DNA of 64,000 nt from Rubrivivax sp. (lineage in GTDB: Bacteria > Pseudomonadota > Gammaproteobacteria > Burkholderiales > Burkholderiaceae_C): positions 1-64,000 of the forward strand of contig JAIXZR010000136.1 in assembly GCA_027489455.1 (NCBI GenBank). Direction: 5' to 3'. Position 1 is the stretch's first letter. Each line of letters begins with the position of its first letter. Under the pieces are notes generated by a model. That model had not been told where the DNA came from and did not search any database. It saw only the letters and a list, made by a program, of their open reading frames with translations. Positions 1 to 10,803 of this stretch are shown piece after piece. The position numbers were made by a program, and so were the translations under genes.

Positions 1-291
1 GATGGCTGCAGCCAGCGCGCCCGTGGGCTCGCCGCCGCCCTGGGGCTTCATGCAGTGCCAGAAGAAGGTGTGGTTCCAGATCTGCGCGGCGTTGTTGTAG
101 ATGCCGCCACTGCTCTTCTTGATGATGTCTTCCAGCGCCAGGGCCTCGAACTCGGTGCCCTTCTGCAGGTTGTTCAGGTTCACAACGTACGCGTTGTGGT
201 GCTTGCCGTGGTGGAACTCCAGCGTCTCACGGCTGTAGTGCGGGGCCAGGGCGTCGATGGCGTACGGCAGGGCGGGCAGGGTGTGTTCCAT
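1..291 (-). CDS. sodB: Superoxide dismutase [Fe], N-terminal part (runs off window start)
   Basis: Reverse translation [49 protein letters not shown]...[19 protein letters not shown] is typical Fe-SOD. Confidence 0.95.
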   Translation of the reverse strand, partial: MEHTLPALPYAIDALAPHYSRETLEFHHGKHHNAYVVNLNNLQKGTEFEALALEDIIKKSSGGIYNNAAQIWNHTFFWHCMKPQGGGEPTGALAAAI

Positions 292-409
292 GGTCGGATC
301 CTCGTGATGGTCGGGGGCCGCTGGGCGCGGCTGCAAGGGGGTGACGGGCACTGCCGCGGCCAGCGGCAGGCCGTCGTCCGGACAACCAGCGGATTGTAGG
401 CAGGGGCCG

Positions 410-1714
410 TCAGCGAGACGGCAGCAGGGGTTCGATGTGCTGCACGGCCATCCCGGCCTGCCCGTCGGCCCAGACTGCGCGAACCGCCTGCCCTGGCTGC
501 AGGCTGTGTACCGATACCACCGGGCGCCCGTCGGCGGCCTCGACCCACGCGTAGCCGCGCTGCAGTACGCGCGAGGGGTCCAGCGCCTGCAGGCGGTGGC
601 CGTGGGCGTCCAGTTGGAGGGCTGCGCGCTGCAGCTGGCGCTGCACGGCCGCCGCCATGCGCCGGGCCCGCAGCGCGGGCTCTTCGGCATGGCGGGCACA
701 ACGGGTGGCCAGCGCCTGGCGCAGCCGCAGCTGCAGCGCGTTCAGGCGTTCGGCCTGGCCCCACAGGGCCCGGCCGGGCTGCCCCAGGCGCAGGCCCAGG
801 GTGTCCACGCGCTGCGCCTGCTGCTGCAGCACGCGCTGCACGGCACGGCGCAGCGCAGCCTGGCGCAGCTGCAGTGCCGCCAGCGCCTCGTCACGCACGG
901 GGGCGGCCAGTTCGGCGGCTGCGGTCGGCGTGGGCGCCCGCAGATCGGCGGCCAGATCGCACAGGGTGATGTCGGTCTCGTGGCCCACGCCGCACACCAC
1001 CGGCAGGGGGCAGGCCGCCACGGCGCGCACCACGCGCTCGTCGTTGAAGGCCCACAGGTCTTCCAGCGGCCCGCCGCCGCGTACCAGCAGCAGGGTGTCG
1101 ACTTCGGCCCGCCGGCCTGCCAGCTGCAGTGCCGCCACCAGCGCAGCCGGCGCTTCGGCGCCTTGCACCAGGCTCGGGTAGACGACCACCGGCACATGGG
1201 GCGCACGCCGCTGCAGCGCCGTCAACACGTCGCGCAGGGCCGCAGCGCCCAGCGAGGTGACGACACCGATGGCGCGCGGCTGCGTGGCGATCGGGCGCTT
1301 GCGCCCCGCGTCGAACAAGCCCAGCGCCTGCAGCCGTGCGCGCAGGCGCAGGAACTCTTCGTACAGGCTGCCGGCGCCCACGCGTTCCATGCTTTCGACC
1401 ACCAGCTGCAGTTCGCCGCGGGCTTCGTAGACGCCCAGCCGCCCGCGCAGATCGACCTGCTGGCCGTCGGCTGGCCGGAAGTCCAGCAGGCTGGCCGCGC
1501 GACGGAACATCGCGCAGCGCAGCACGGCGCTGGCGCCGCTGGCGTCCTTCAGCGTGAAGTAGCAGTGCCCGCTGCTGGCACGCACCAGGCCAGAGAGCTC
1601 GCCGCGCACGGCCACCGCACCAAAGCGCGCCGCGATCGCGTCTCCCGTGGCCAGCAAGAGCGCGGCCACGCCCCAGGGGCTGCGCGCCGGTGGCGCGAAA
1701 TCGGGCTCAAGCAT
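410..1714 (-). CDS. xseA: Exodeoxyribonuclease VII large subunit
   Basis: 434 aa; [35 protein letters not shown] and [17 protein letters not shown]...[28 protein letters not shown]. Confidence 0.95.
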   Translation of the reverse strand: MLEPDFAPPARSPWGVAALLLATGDAIAARFGAVAVRGELSGLVRASSGHCYFTLKDASGASAVLRCAMFRRAASLLDFRPADGQQVDLRGRLGVYEARGELQLVVESMERVGAGSLYEEFLRLRARLQALGLFDAGRKRPIATQPRAIGVVTSLGAAALRDVLTALQRRAPHVPVVVYPSLVQGAEAPAALVAALQLAGRRAEVDTLLLVRGGGPLEDLWAFNDERVVRAVAACPLPVVCGVGHETDITLCDLAADLRAPTPTAAAELAAPVRDEALAALQLRQAALRRAVQRVLQQQAQRVDTLGLRLGQPGRALWGQAERLNALQLRLRQALATRCARHAEEPALRARRMAAAVQRQLQRAALQLDAHGHRLQALDPSRVLQRGYAWVEAADGRPVVSVHSLQPGQAVRAVWADGQAGMAVQHIEPLLPSR

Positions 1715-2133
1715 GCGGATCGCCAGACGCAGCGCGGGTCGGGAACTCCACAGCCGCGCGGGCGCAGCAGGGCGGGGGCTTTGATGCCGTCATGTTGTTG
1801 TCAAATTCGTGCAAGTCGTTGATTTCAAACAAGAAAAAAGTGCACAAAAATTCAGCAAACCAGCCCGGCGCACGCATTGGCGCGGGTTTGCGAAGCCTCG
1901 GTGGAGCTTACCCACACAGTTGTCCACAGTTTCGGTGGACATCGCAGGTGGTGCCGGCCCGTGTGTCGGCCGGGATCTGGGGGCCAAAGCACCGCTTGTT
2001 GCGGCGGCCGTGGCGGCGGCCGGGCGGATGGCCATCGGACATAATCCGCGGCAGCCGGAACCGGCCCGCCCGCGGCACCGCAAGCCCAGGCCATGCCGGC
2101 CACGACACCCTGCCCTGGCATCAAGAGACAGCC

Positions 2134-2766
2134 TTGTTTTCCATCATACAAGCGGCCGGTTGGCCGATCTGGCCCCTCATCGGCTGCTCCGTCGTGGCCC
2201 TGGCCCTGGTGATCGAACGTCTGCTGCAACTGCGCAGCAGCCGTGTCGCGCCGCCCAGCCTGGTCGACGAGGTCATGGGCGTGTCGCGCACCAGCCTGCC
2301 CGGCACCGACGTGGTGGTGAAGCTGGCCGACAACTCGGTGATGGGCACCGTGCTGGCCGCCGGCCTGCAGAGCGTGATCGCCGAGCCCCGCATCACCGAG
2401 CCGGCCTTGCGCCAGTCGTTCGAAAACGCCGGCCGCCTGGCGGTGCACCGGCTGGAGCGCTACCTCAACGCGCTGGGCACCATCGCCGCTGCGGCACCGC
2501 TGCTGGGCCTGCTGGGCACGGTGGTGGGCATGATCGAGATCTTCGGCGCGCAGGCGCCCACCTCGGGCTCCGGCGGCAACCCGCAGGCGCTGGCTCACGG
2601 CATTTCGATCGCCCTGTACAACACGGCGTTCGGGCTGATCGTGGCCATCCCTTCGCTGATGTTCTACCGCTACTTCCGGGCCCGGGTGGATGAGTTCCAG
2701 CTCGCCATGGAAGTGGCCGCCGAGCGCATGGTGCCGCACCTGATGCGCTTTGCCGTCAAGACCTGA
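2134..2766 (+). CDS. MotA/TolQ/ExbB proton channel family protein (TTG start proposed)
   Basis: LFSIIQAAGWPIWPLIGCSVVALALVIERLLQLR...LGLLGTVVGMIEIFGA; the N-terminal extension in the ORF track is not protein-like. Confidence 0.88.
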   Translation: MFSIIQAAGWPIWPLIGCSVVALALVIERLLQLRSSRVAPPSLVDEVMGVSRTSLPGTDVVVKLADNSVMGTVLAAGLQSVIAEPRITEPALRQSFENAGRLAVHRLERYLNALGTIAAAAPLLGLLGTVVGMIEIFGAQAPTSGSGGNPQALAHGISIALYNTAFGLIVAIPSLMFYRYFRARVDEFQLAMEVAAERMVPHLMRFAVKT

Positions 2767-2783
2767 GCCCGGCAGCCCCGCGC

Positions 2784-3209
2784 ATGAAGTTCAGCCGCCG
2801 CCGCCCCGAAGAACCGGAGATCAACCTGATCCCGTTCATCGACGTGCTGCTGGTGGTGCTGATCTTCCTGATGCTCTCGACCACCTATTCCAAGTTCACC
2901 GAGCTGCAGGTCAACCTGCCTTCGGCTGACGCCGACACGCTGCGCGAGCGGCCGCTGGAAGTGATCGTCTCGGTGTCGGCCGACGGGCGCTACGCCGTCA
3001 ACAAGAAGCCCGTGGACGGCCGCAGCGTGGAAGCGCTGACGGCCGAGATCGCCACCGCCTCGGGCGGCCGCAGCGACAGCGTGGTCGTGGTCTCGGCGGA
3101 CGCGCTGGCCGCGCACCAGGCGGTGGTGAACGTGCTCGATGCCTCGCGTCGTGCGGGCCTGGCGCGGCTGACCTTCGCAGCGCAGACCAGCGGCGAAATG
3201 CCGCGCTAG
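2784..3209 (+). CDS. ExbD/TolR family biopolymer transport protein
   Basis: [35 protein letters not shown], directly downstream of the ExbB-like gene. Confidence 0.93.
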   Translation: MKFSRRRPEEPEINLIPFIDVLLVVLIFLMLSTTYSKFTELQVNLPSADADTLRERPLEVIVSVSADGRYAVNKKPVDGRSVEALTAEIATASGGRSDSVVVVSADALAAHQAVVNVLDASRRAGLARLTFAAQTSGEMPR

Positions 3210-3226
3210 CCCGCCTGCGGCCGCCC

Positions 3227-4339
3227 ATGCCCGGGCCCGCCCCTTTGCCTGGCTTGGCTGCGCACCTGGAAGCGCTGCTCAGCCGCCATTGGTGGCGGCC
3301 GCGGCCCAGCGGCCTGGCGCGGCTGCTGCTGCCGCTGGCCTGGGCCTATGGCCTGCTGTTCAGGCTGCAACGCGCACGCCAGGGCGTGCGGCAGCCCACC
3401 CCGGTGCCGGTGATCGTGGTTGGCAATCTGGTGGTGGGCGGCGCCGGCAAGACACCCGTGGTGATCGCCCTGGTGCAGGCGTTGCGCCACGCAGGCTGGA
3501 CGCCAGGGGTGATCAGCCGCGGCTACGGGCGCGCCAGCGACGCTGCGACCAGCCAGCCGGACTGGCGCGAAGTCGCCAGCGACAGCATGGCCAGCGATGT
3601 CGGCGACGAGCCGCTGCTCATTCATCGCCGCACCCGCGCGCCCGTGATGGTGGGCCGCGACCGGGCGGCCGCGGCCCGCGCGCTGTGCCGGCGCCACCCG
3701 GGCCTGAACGTGATCGTCTCCGACGATGGCCTGCAGCACGCAGCCCTGGCCCGCGCGCTGGAGTTGCTGGTGTTCGACGAACGCGGCATCGGCAATGGCC
3801 TGCTGCTGCCCGCCGGCCCGTTGCGCCAGCCGCTGCCAGCGCGGCTGCACGAAACGATGCGCGTGCTCTACAGCGGGCCCGCGGCGCCGCCGTTGCAACC
3901 AGCCCTGCAGCTGCACCGTGCGCTGGGCGCGGCCTGGCCCCTGGCCGCCTGGTGGCAAGGCGATGCCAGCGCCCAGGTGCCATTGGCCGCACTGCGCGGC
4001 CGGCGGCTGCTGGCCCTGGCCGGCATCGCGGCGCCCGAGAAGTTCTTCGCGATGCTGGAAGCCGCAGGCCTGCTGATCGACCGGCTGCCGCAACCCGACC
4101 ACGCGGCCTACCCGCAGGCGCCCTGGCCGGCAGGCACCCGCGAGGTCGTGACGACCGAGAAGGACGCCGTCAAGCTGCCGCCGGCGCTGGTCGGAGCCAC
4201 GCGCGTCTGGGTGCTCGGGCTAGACTTGGCCCTGCCGCCGGATTGGATCGACGGCCTTCTGCCGGCCTTGCGCCCGCCCCACGGCCGCGCTGCCGCACCC
4301 ACCCCGCCGCCGACCCCGCCCGCCCCGCCCCACCCATGA
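3227..4339 (+). CDS. lpxK: Tetraacyldisaccharide 4'-kinase
   Basis: [28 protein letters not shown]...GVISRGYGR...[20 protein letters not shown]. Confidence 0.95.
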   Translation: MPGPAPLPGLAAHLEALLSRHWWRPRPSGLARLLLPLAWAYGLLFRLQRARQGVRQPTPVPVIVVGNLVVGGAGKTPVVIALVQALRHAGWTPGVISRGYGRASDAATSQPDWREVASDSMASDVGDEPLLIHRRTRAPVMVGRDRAAAARALCRRHPGLNVIVSDDGLQHAALARALELLVFDERGIGNGLLLPAGPLRQPLPARLHETMRVLYSGPAAPPLQPALQLHRALGAAWPLAAWWQGDASAQVPLAALRGRRLLALAGIAAPEKFFAMLEAAGLLIDRLPQPDHAAYPQAPWPAGTREVVTTEKDAVKLPPALVGATRVWVLGLDLALPPDWIDGLLPALRPPHGRAAAPTPPPTPPAPPHP

Positions 4340-4557
4340 GCCTGGACCACCGCCTGATCGATCTGCTCGTCTGCCCTGTCTGCAAGGGCCCCTTGACGAT
4401 GAACCGCGACGAGCAGATGCGCCCGGTGGAACTGGCCTGCCCCGCCGACCGGCTGGCCTTCCCGATCCGCGACGGCATCCCGGTGATGCTGGAAGGCGAA
4501 GCCCGCAGCCTGGACGGCCCGGCAACCCCAGCACCCGATACCCGCGCCCCGGCATGA
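4336..4557 (+). CDS. Trm112/YcaR family protein
   Basis: [20 protein letters not shown]...[30 protein letters not shown] overlap with lpxK. Confidence 0.9.
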   Translation: MSLDHRLIDLLVCPVCKGPLTMNRDEQMRPVELACPADRLAFPIRDGIPVMLEGEARSLDGPATPAPDTRAPA

Positions 4558-5333
4558 GCTTCACGGTGCTGGTGCCGGCGCGGCTGGCATCCACCCGCTT
4601 GCCCGGCAAGCCGCTGGCCGACATCGCCGGGCTGCCGATGGTGGTGCGCGTCGCCCAGCGCGCCGCGGCCAGCGGCGCAGCCCGCGTGGTGGTGGCGGCC
4701 GACGACGACCGCATCCTGTACGCCTGCGCCCGCCATGGCGTGCAGGCCGTGCTGACGCGGCAGGACCACCCCAGCGGCAGCGACCGCCTGGCCGAAGCCT
4801 GCACGCTGCTGGGGCTGGACGGCGAGGACATCGTCGTCAACGTCCAGGGCGACGAACCGCTGATCGACCCGGCCCTGGTGCGCCACTGCGCGGAACTGCT
4901 GGCCGCCCGCACCGATTGCGTGATGGCCACGGCCGCGCATGCCATCACCGATCTGGCCGACTACACCAGCCCGCACGTCGTGAAGGTGCTGCTGGACGCT
5001 GCGCAACGCGCGCTGATCTTCAGCCGCGCACCCTTGCCGTGGTGGCGCGACGGACATGCCCAGGGCATCAGCGCCCTGCCCCCACAGCCGGCGCCACTGC
5101 GGCACATCGGTCTGTATGCCTACCGCGCGGCCTTCCTGCGCGGCTTCCCGACCCTGCCGCCGGCGCCGCTGGAGCAATGCGAATCCCTGGAGCAACTGCG
5201 CGTGCTCTGGCATGGCCACCGCATCGCCGTACACCTGGCGGCACAGGCGCCGGGCGCTGGCGTGGACACCCCGGAAGACCTGGCGCGGGTGCGCGCCTGG
5301 TTCGAGAAAACCCCTGTCGCGCCCGAGCCCTGA
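4554..5333 (+). CDS. kdsB: 3-deoxy-manno-octulosonate cytidylyltransferase
   Basis: [37 protein letters not shown]...[15 protein letters not shown]. Confidence 0.96.
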   Translation: MSFTVLVPARLASTRLPGKPLADIAGLPMVVRVAQRAAASGAARVVVAADDDRILYACARHGVQAVLTRQDHPSGSDRLAEACTLLGLDGEDIVVNVQGDEPLIDPALVRHCAELLAARTDCVMATAAHAITDLADYTSPHVVKVLLDAAQRALIFSRAPLPWWRDGHAQGISALPPQPAPLRHIGLYAYRAAFLRGFPTLPPAPLEQCESLEQLRVLWHGHRIAVHLAAQAPGAGVDTPEDLARVRAWFEKTPVAPEP

Positions 5334-5391
5334 GCCCAGGCTGCGTCAGCTTGGTGCGAGGGTGTGCGTGCTATTCTCATTCGAGCTCTGA

Positions 5392-6126
<735 letters not shown>

Positions 6127-6152
6127 GGCCAGGCAAGGCAGAAGGCGGCAAC

Positions 6153-6911
6153 GTGGACATCGCAGGCAAGGTATTCATCGTCACGGGCGGGGCTTCGGGG
6201 CTGGGCGAAGGCACGGCACGCATGCTGGCAGCGCACGGTGGCCTTGTCATCGTGGCCGATCTGCAGGAAGACCGCGGGCAGGCCGTGGCGGCCGACATCG
6301 GCGGCCGCTTCGTCAGATGCGACGTCAGTGCCGAGGCCGATGGTCAGGCGGCGGTGGCAGCAGCCACCGCGCTGGGCCCGCTCATGGGGCTGGTGAACTG
6401 CGCCGGCATCGCCCCGGCGGTCAAGACGGTGGGCCGTGACGGTGCGCACCCGCTGGCGGCCTTCACCAAGTGCATCAGCGTCAACCTGGTCGGCAGCTTC
6501 AACATGATCCGCCTGGCTGCCGAAGCCATGGCCAAGAACGCACCCGAAGCCACAGGCGAGCGCGGCGTGCTCATCAGCACCGCCAGCGTGGCCGCCTACG
6601 ACGGCCAGATCGGCCAGGCCGCCTACAGCGCCAGCAAGGGCGGCATCGTCGGCATGACGCTGCCGATTGCACGGGATCTGGCCCGCAACGGCATTCGCAA
6701 CATGACGATCGCTCCCGGCATCTTCGGCACGCCCATGCTGTTCGGCATGCCGCAAGACGTGCAGGACGCCCTGGCCGCGGGCGTGCCCTTCCCCAGCCGC
6801 CTGGGCACGCCGCAGGACTACGCCAAGCTGGTGAAGCACATCATCGAGAACGAGATGCTGAACGGCGAAGTGATCCGGCTGGACGGGGCCATCCGGCTGG
6901 CGCCGAAGTAG
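6153..6911 (+). CDS. SDR family oxidoreductase (3-hydroxyacyl-CoA dehydrogenase type-2-like; GTG start)
   Basis: [30 protein letters not shown]...[36 protein letters not shown]. Confidence 0.9.
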   Translation: MDIAGKVFIVTGGASGLGEGTARMLAAHGGLVIVADLQEDRGQAVAADIGGRFVRCDVSAEADGQAAVAAATALGPLMGLVNCAGIAPAVKTVGRDGAHPLAAFTKCISVNLVGSFNMIRLAAEAMAKNAPEATGERGVLISTASVAAYDGQIGQAAYSASKGGIVGMTLPIARDLARNGIRNMTIAPGIFGTPMLFGMPQDVQDALAAGVPFPSRLGTPQDYAKLVKHIIENEMLNGEVIRLDGAIRLAPK

Positions 6912-6965
6912 CCGCAGCGCTGGCGCCGAGCTGAACCGGTGCCGGGCAGGCCGGTCGGTGCCGGC

Positions 6966-8384
6966 TCAGGCCACCGAGGCGCCGCCCACTGGGCCAGGCA
7001 CGAAGTCGAAGGCCACGCTCATGCGCACCCCTGGCGATGTGTATGGCGTCGTGCCGTGCCACATGTAGGCCGGGAAGAAGACGATGCGGCCTGGCTGGGG
7101 GTCGATGAAGCGTTCGGCCGAGGGCAACGGCACCAGCGGTATGCCGGGCTCGCCGAGCTTGAGCTGCCCTTGACCCGGGCCCAGGGCCGGCGGCGTTTCG
7201 ACGTAGCACGCGGAGGAGATCCATCCTTCCGGGTGAACATGGTTGACGTGCCGGCCGCCCGCCTGCATCCGGATGGACCAGCCGCCCTGGGTGGCAAAGC
7301 TGCCGCGGTTGCGGGCGCGCATGGGATCGCTGCCAGTCCCGAGCCGCCCCAGGTAGCGCCGCAACGGCGCGTCGATCGCCTGGGCCAGCGCCTGCGTGGC
7401 ACGGTGCGTCATCTGCAGGATGTTGGTGAGCTGCGAACCCTGCCGAACCGACTGCTGGAAAGGGTGGGTGCGGTACCGGTGTTCGCCATGCAGCATGCCG
7501 GCGAGCTCGGCCAGGTATTGGGCCAGGTCGTCCCATCCGGCAGGTGTTGCCAGCTCTTCCACCGCCACCAGGGCGTCGTAGTCGTAGAGCTGGCCGTACC
7601 GCGAGTCACCCATCAGCCGCCAGGCCGTGGCCAGCCGGGCCAGCGCATGCTGGTCCAGCGGCGCACGCGCGTGCAAAGCCGTGGCGATCTGCTCGGCGCG
7701 GCCCAGCTCGCCCAGGACGAGCAGCGCATCGATGCGCGCCAACTGGGTTGCCCCCCATTCGGGCGCAAGCGCTGTGGCACGCCGGGCCGCCGCCAAGGAG
7801 TCGCCAGGCAACCCGGCTTCCAGAGCTGCCTGTGCCAAGGCCAGCGCCAGGGTCACGTCGGCTGGCCGGTCCAAGGCAGCAGCCTGCAGCAGGCGCAGGG
7901 CCGCCGCCGCTTCGCCCACTTCCGAGAGCGTCTGCGCCTTCAGGACGATGAGACTGGCTTCCTGCGGGGCGCTCGCCAGTGCTGCATCGATGGGCCCCAG
8001 GGCTGCGGCCACGGCCCCGGTACGCATCCAGTGCAGCTGCGCCAAGTCACGAAGCGCATCGGCATACCGGGGGCGCCTGCGCAGCGCCTGTTCGTACAGG
8101 CCCTGTGCATCGTCCAGCCGGCCTTGGGCCTGTACGGCGCGAGCGCAGACCAGCCACGCCTCGGGCGCGTCCAGGCCCAGTTGCAAGGCACGTGAGGCTG
8201 CAGCCTCCGCCGCCGCTGCATGGCCGAAGTCGCCGAGGATGGCCGCCAGGTTATGGAAGGCCACCGCATTGCCAGGGTAGGCGGCAGTGATGGCCCGGTG
8301 CGCTGCTATCGCGGCGTCCCAGTGGCCTTGCTGCCTCAAGTCATCCGCTGCCCGCGTGGCTTCGCCAATGCCCGCCATGCGCAA
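6966..8384 (-). CDS. TPR protein with C-terminal 2OG-Fe(II) oxygenase domain
   Basis: TPR-like N-terminus; C-terminal GGWSIRMQAGGRHVNHVHPEGWISSACYVETP...RIVFFPAYMWHGTTPY...RMSVAFDFVP. Confidence 0.85.
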   Translation of the reverse strand: MRMAGIGEATRAADDLRQQGHWDAAIAAHRAITAAYPGNAVAFHNLAAILGDFGHAAAAEAAASRALQLGLDAPEAWLVCARAVQAQGRLDDAQGLYEQALRRRPRYADALRDLAQLHWMRTGAVAAALGPIDAALASAPQEASLIVLKAQTLSEVGEAAAALRLLQAAALDRPADVTLALALAQAALEAGLPGDSLAAARRATALAPEWGATQLARIDALLVLGELGRAEQIATALHARAPLDQHALARLATAWRLMGDSRYGQLYDYDALVAVEELATPAGWDDLAQYLAELAGMLHGEHRYRTHPFQQSVRQGSQLTNILQMTHRATQALAQAIDAPLRRYLGRLGTGSDPMRARNRGSFATQGGWSIRMQAGGRHVNHVHPEGWISSACYVETPPALGPGQGQLKLGEPGIPLVPLPSAERFIDPQPGRIVFFPAYMWHGTTPYTSPGVRMSVAFDFVPGPVGGASVA

Positions 8385-8425
8385 CTTCTCGAAATTGGTT
8401 CAGCGGGAATGGGCGATCGCCCGGC

Positions 8426-8755
8426 CTAGCGCCCGCTCGTCGAGCCAGTGCGCTGCTGCAGATCTTGCATCGTCTTGCGCGAGATCTCGCGTTCCAACTC
8501 CCACTGCGCCGCGGTCTTGCAGATGCGGGTGGGAATGAGCGAGCCCACAGGTCGCTCCTGCTTGCAGACCTTGCGGTCGGGGTCGGCTTCAGCCGCCTGC
8601 TGTCCCTTGGCGTTGGCCGCGGGCGTGGCGGGCGCGGCAGCGGCAGCAGGTGCGGCAGAGGCTGCCGCGGCCGGCGCGGTGGCAGCCGTGTTGGCCATGG
8701 CGGCAGCGGTTGCCAGCGACAGCAAGAGGCTCGCAAGGATGGGAAGGGTCTTCAT
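8426..8755 (-). CDS. Small secreted hypothetical protein (signal peptide, Ala/Pro linker, two-Cys C-terminal core)
   Basis: MKTLPILASLLLSLATAAAMANTAA...DPDRKVCKQERPVGSLIPTRICKTAAQWELEREISRKTMQDLQQRTG; 4-nt overlap with the upstream hydroxylase-sulfotransferase gene. Confidence 0.7.
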   Translation of the reverse strand: MKTLPILASLLLSLATAAAMANTAATAPAAAASAAPAAAAAPATPAANAKGQQAAEADPDRKVCKQERPVGSLIPTRICKTAAQWELEREISRKTMQDLQQRTGSTSGR

Positions 8756-10803
8756 GAGGCAATCGCTTCGTGGGTGGGTGGAAAGGGTGGCCGATGGCCG
8801 CGGTTGGACGGCGGCGGGGTGTCCTGCACCGCCTGCACGCCCTGCAGCGCTTCGCTGCCCGGCAAAGCCAGCAAACGGTCCCAGGTGCTCTGCAGCCCGC
8901 CCAGCACAGGCTCGATCAGGTCAGCATTCTTGCGCCACTTGCCCGGCATGGGCCGGGTCTGCGTGTACCTGGAAGGCGGCAGGGGCGAACCCACACGGCT
9001 GCGCAGGGCGTCGTCGAATGCCATGCCGGCGAAATCGCAGATGCGCTGAACGCTGTGCGCCGGGTCGGCCAGAAACGTGCTGTAGCTCAATGACATCCAC
9101 TGTGCTGCAGGCACGGCCTGCAGGTCGTCGAGAGCGATGCGGTTGGTCGTCTCCCACTGGAAGGCGGCGATCTCACCCAGCGACTTGCCGCGCAATGCAC
9201 GCCAGCCCGGGGGCAGGACGAGTGACCAGGGGCCGTCCCAGTCCGGCATCTTCGAATAGGTGACCCAGCCGCCGCTCTTCCAGGCTTCGATGATGCTGCT
9301 GAGGTTCTCGCGCGGGTCTCTCCACAGGAAAACGAAACGCGCGTCGGGGAACAGCCTGGCAAAGAACGGGATGCGCAATGCATTCTTGGGCGTCTTTTCG
9401 AGCAGGCGCAGTGCCTGCGCGTGCGCTGGCAGCGGCTGCTGCGCCGGGCCTTGCAGTCTCTCGATGAGGCGCCGCCGGACCTCGATGCCGATGTCGGGGG
9501 TGGCGTGATGGGCATCGACGCGGTTGTCGTCGATGCCCGGCGCGCCCGGCGAAAGGTGGTCGAAGCCTTCGACCAGCCAATGCGCTTCGCCGCCCACGGT
9601 CCAGAACTGTGGGGTGCAGGCCAGGGTCTCGAACAGCAAGGTGCTGCCCGACCGCGGCGCGGCCATGATGAACACGGGCTGCACAAGCTGGGGCGAAGGC
9701 GATACCGCGGGGGCCACCACGCGCGTGGTGCGGATGGAAGGCGCCGGGGCCGGCGATGGCGCCGGCGCAGGTGCGGACACCGGGGTTTGCACCGCAGCCG
9801 CAGCCGCAGCGGCGGGCACGTCGGGCACGGAGACACGCCCCGGCGCCGACGGCGCCAGCGCTGCCAGTTCGTCATTGAGGAGATAAGCCGCCACGCGCGA
9901 GCCCAGCACGCGCATGGCCGGTATGCGGTTGCTGCGCATGCAGAGCTTGTCGCCCCAGGGCCGCGTGACGTCGCGCAGCGCGCCGGCCAGGCGGCGGAAG
10001 TCGGCCAGGCCTTCGTTGCTGTCGCCATGCAGCAGCCACAGCTGCCGCCAATCTGCGCGGAAGCTGCGCAGCAGGCTCTGGAACTGCACCACGTCCGCCG
10101 GGCCACCGTCCCCCGCAGGGCTGGGCATGAGGTCGTCCGCCAGGTCTTGCAGCAGCTGATCCAGTTCAGCCGGGGGCATGACGCGATAGCTGTTGAACCG
10201 CTCCAGCGCCAGGGTCGAAACAGCACCCGGCCGGTAGGGCACGCTGCGCGGCGCCGGGCCGGTCTGTGCTTCTGCGGCCAGGTTCCAGAACGCGGCACTG
10301 CCAGACGTATCGGCCACCAGGTGGATGCGTTCATGGTCGGTGGCGTTCTCCACGCGGTGCAGCCGCCAGTTGTCGAACAGCCAGGCCTCGCCGGCGGCCA
10401 TGTGCACCACCTGATCGTCGCAATAGAAGCTCACGCCCGGCCGGGTGATCACGGGGATGTGCACCCGCACGCGCGAAAACCAGTGGTAGTTGGTGTCCAC
10501 GTGCTCGGGCACGCAGGCGCCGGGCGCCAGGCGCATCAGCCGCGAACGGCCCCAGACCACGCCGAAGCTCGTCAGCACTTGCTGGATGTACGGGCAGGCC
10601 GCCAGGTGCGGCGTCATCTGCATGTGGCCGCTGACCTCGTCGTTCTCGCCGCCGTCCACCGTGATGAGCCGGGCTGCCGTGTTGCCGGGAAACGAATTGG
10701 GATGGCTCGCCCAGGCCTCGGGCGGCAGGGCGCTGGCTTCATGGGCCAGGCGCTGTGCGTCGAAACGCAGGGGCAGGCGGATGAAAGGGACAGGCAGCTT
10801 CAA
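8752..10803 (-). CDS. Aspartyl/asparaginyl beta-hydroxylase-like / sulfotransferase fusion protein
   Basis: N-term HVDTNYHWFSRVRVHIPVITRPGVSFYCDDQVVHMAAGEAWLFDNWRLHRVENATDHERIHLVADT; C-term PVFIMAAPRSGSTLLFETLA (PAPS 5'-loop), LLEKTPKNALRIPF, FLWRDPRENLSS. TTG 10803 or an upstream start is possible. Confidence 0.85.
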   Translation of the reverse strand: MKLPVPFIRLPLRFDAQRLAHEASALPPEAWASHPNSFPGNTAARLITVDGGENDEVSGHMQMTPHLAACPYIQQVLTSFGVVWGRSRLMRLAPGACVPEHVDTNYHWFSRVRVHIPVITRPGVSFYCDDQVVHMAAGEAWLFDNWRLHRVENATDHERIHLVADTSGSAAFWNLAAEAQTGPAPRSVPYRPGAVSTLALERFNSYRVMPPAELDQLLQDLADDLMPSPAGDGGPADVVQFQSLLRSFRADWRQLWLLHGDSNEGLADFRRLAGALRDVTRPWGDKLCMRSNRIPAMRVLGSRVAAYLLNDELAALAPSAPGRVSVPDVPAAAAAAAVQTPVSAPAPAPSPAPAPSIRTTRVVAPAVSPSPQLVQPVFIMAAPRSGSTLLFETLACTPQFWTVGGEAHWLVEGFDHLSPGAPGIDDNRVDAHHATPDIGIEVRRRLIERLQGPAQQPLPAHAQALRLLEKTPKNALRIPFFARLFPDARFVFLWRDPRENLSSIIEAWKSGGWVTYSKMPDWDGPWSLVLPPGWRALRGKSLGEIAAFQWETTNRIALDDLQAVPAAQWMSLSYSTFLADPAHSVQRICDFAGMAFDDALRSRVGSPLPPSRYTQTRPMPGKWRKNADLIEPVLGGLQSTWDRLLALPGSEALQGVQAVQDTPPPSNRGHRPPFPPTHEAIAS

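Noticed and set aside
1690-2133. N-terminal extension of the ExbB-like ORF
   Set aside because: Low-complexity sequence crossing the intergenic/promoter region; the conserved protein starts near 2134.
9720-9830. Pro/Ala-rich repeat in the hydroxylase-sulfotransferase gene
   Set aside because: Best explained as a flexible interdomain linker rather than a DNA repeat element.
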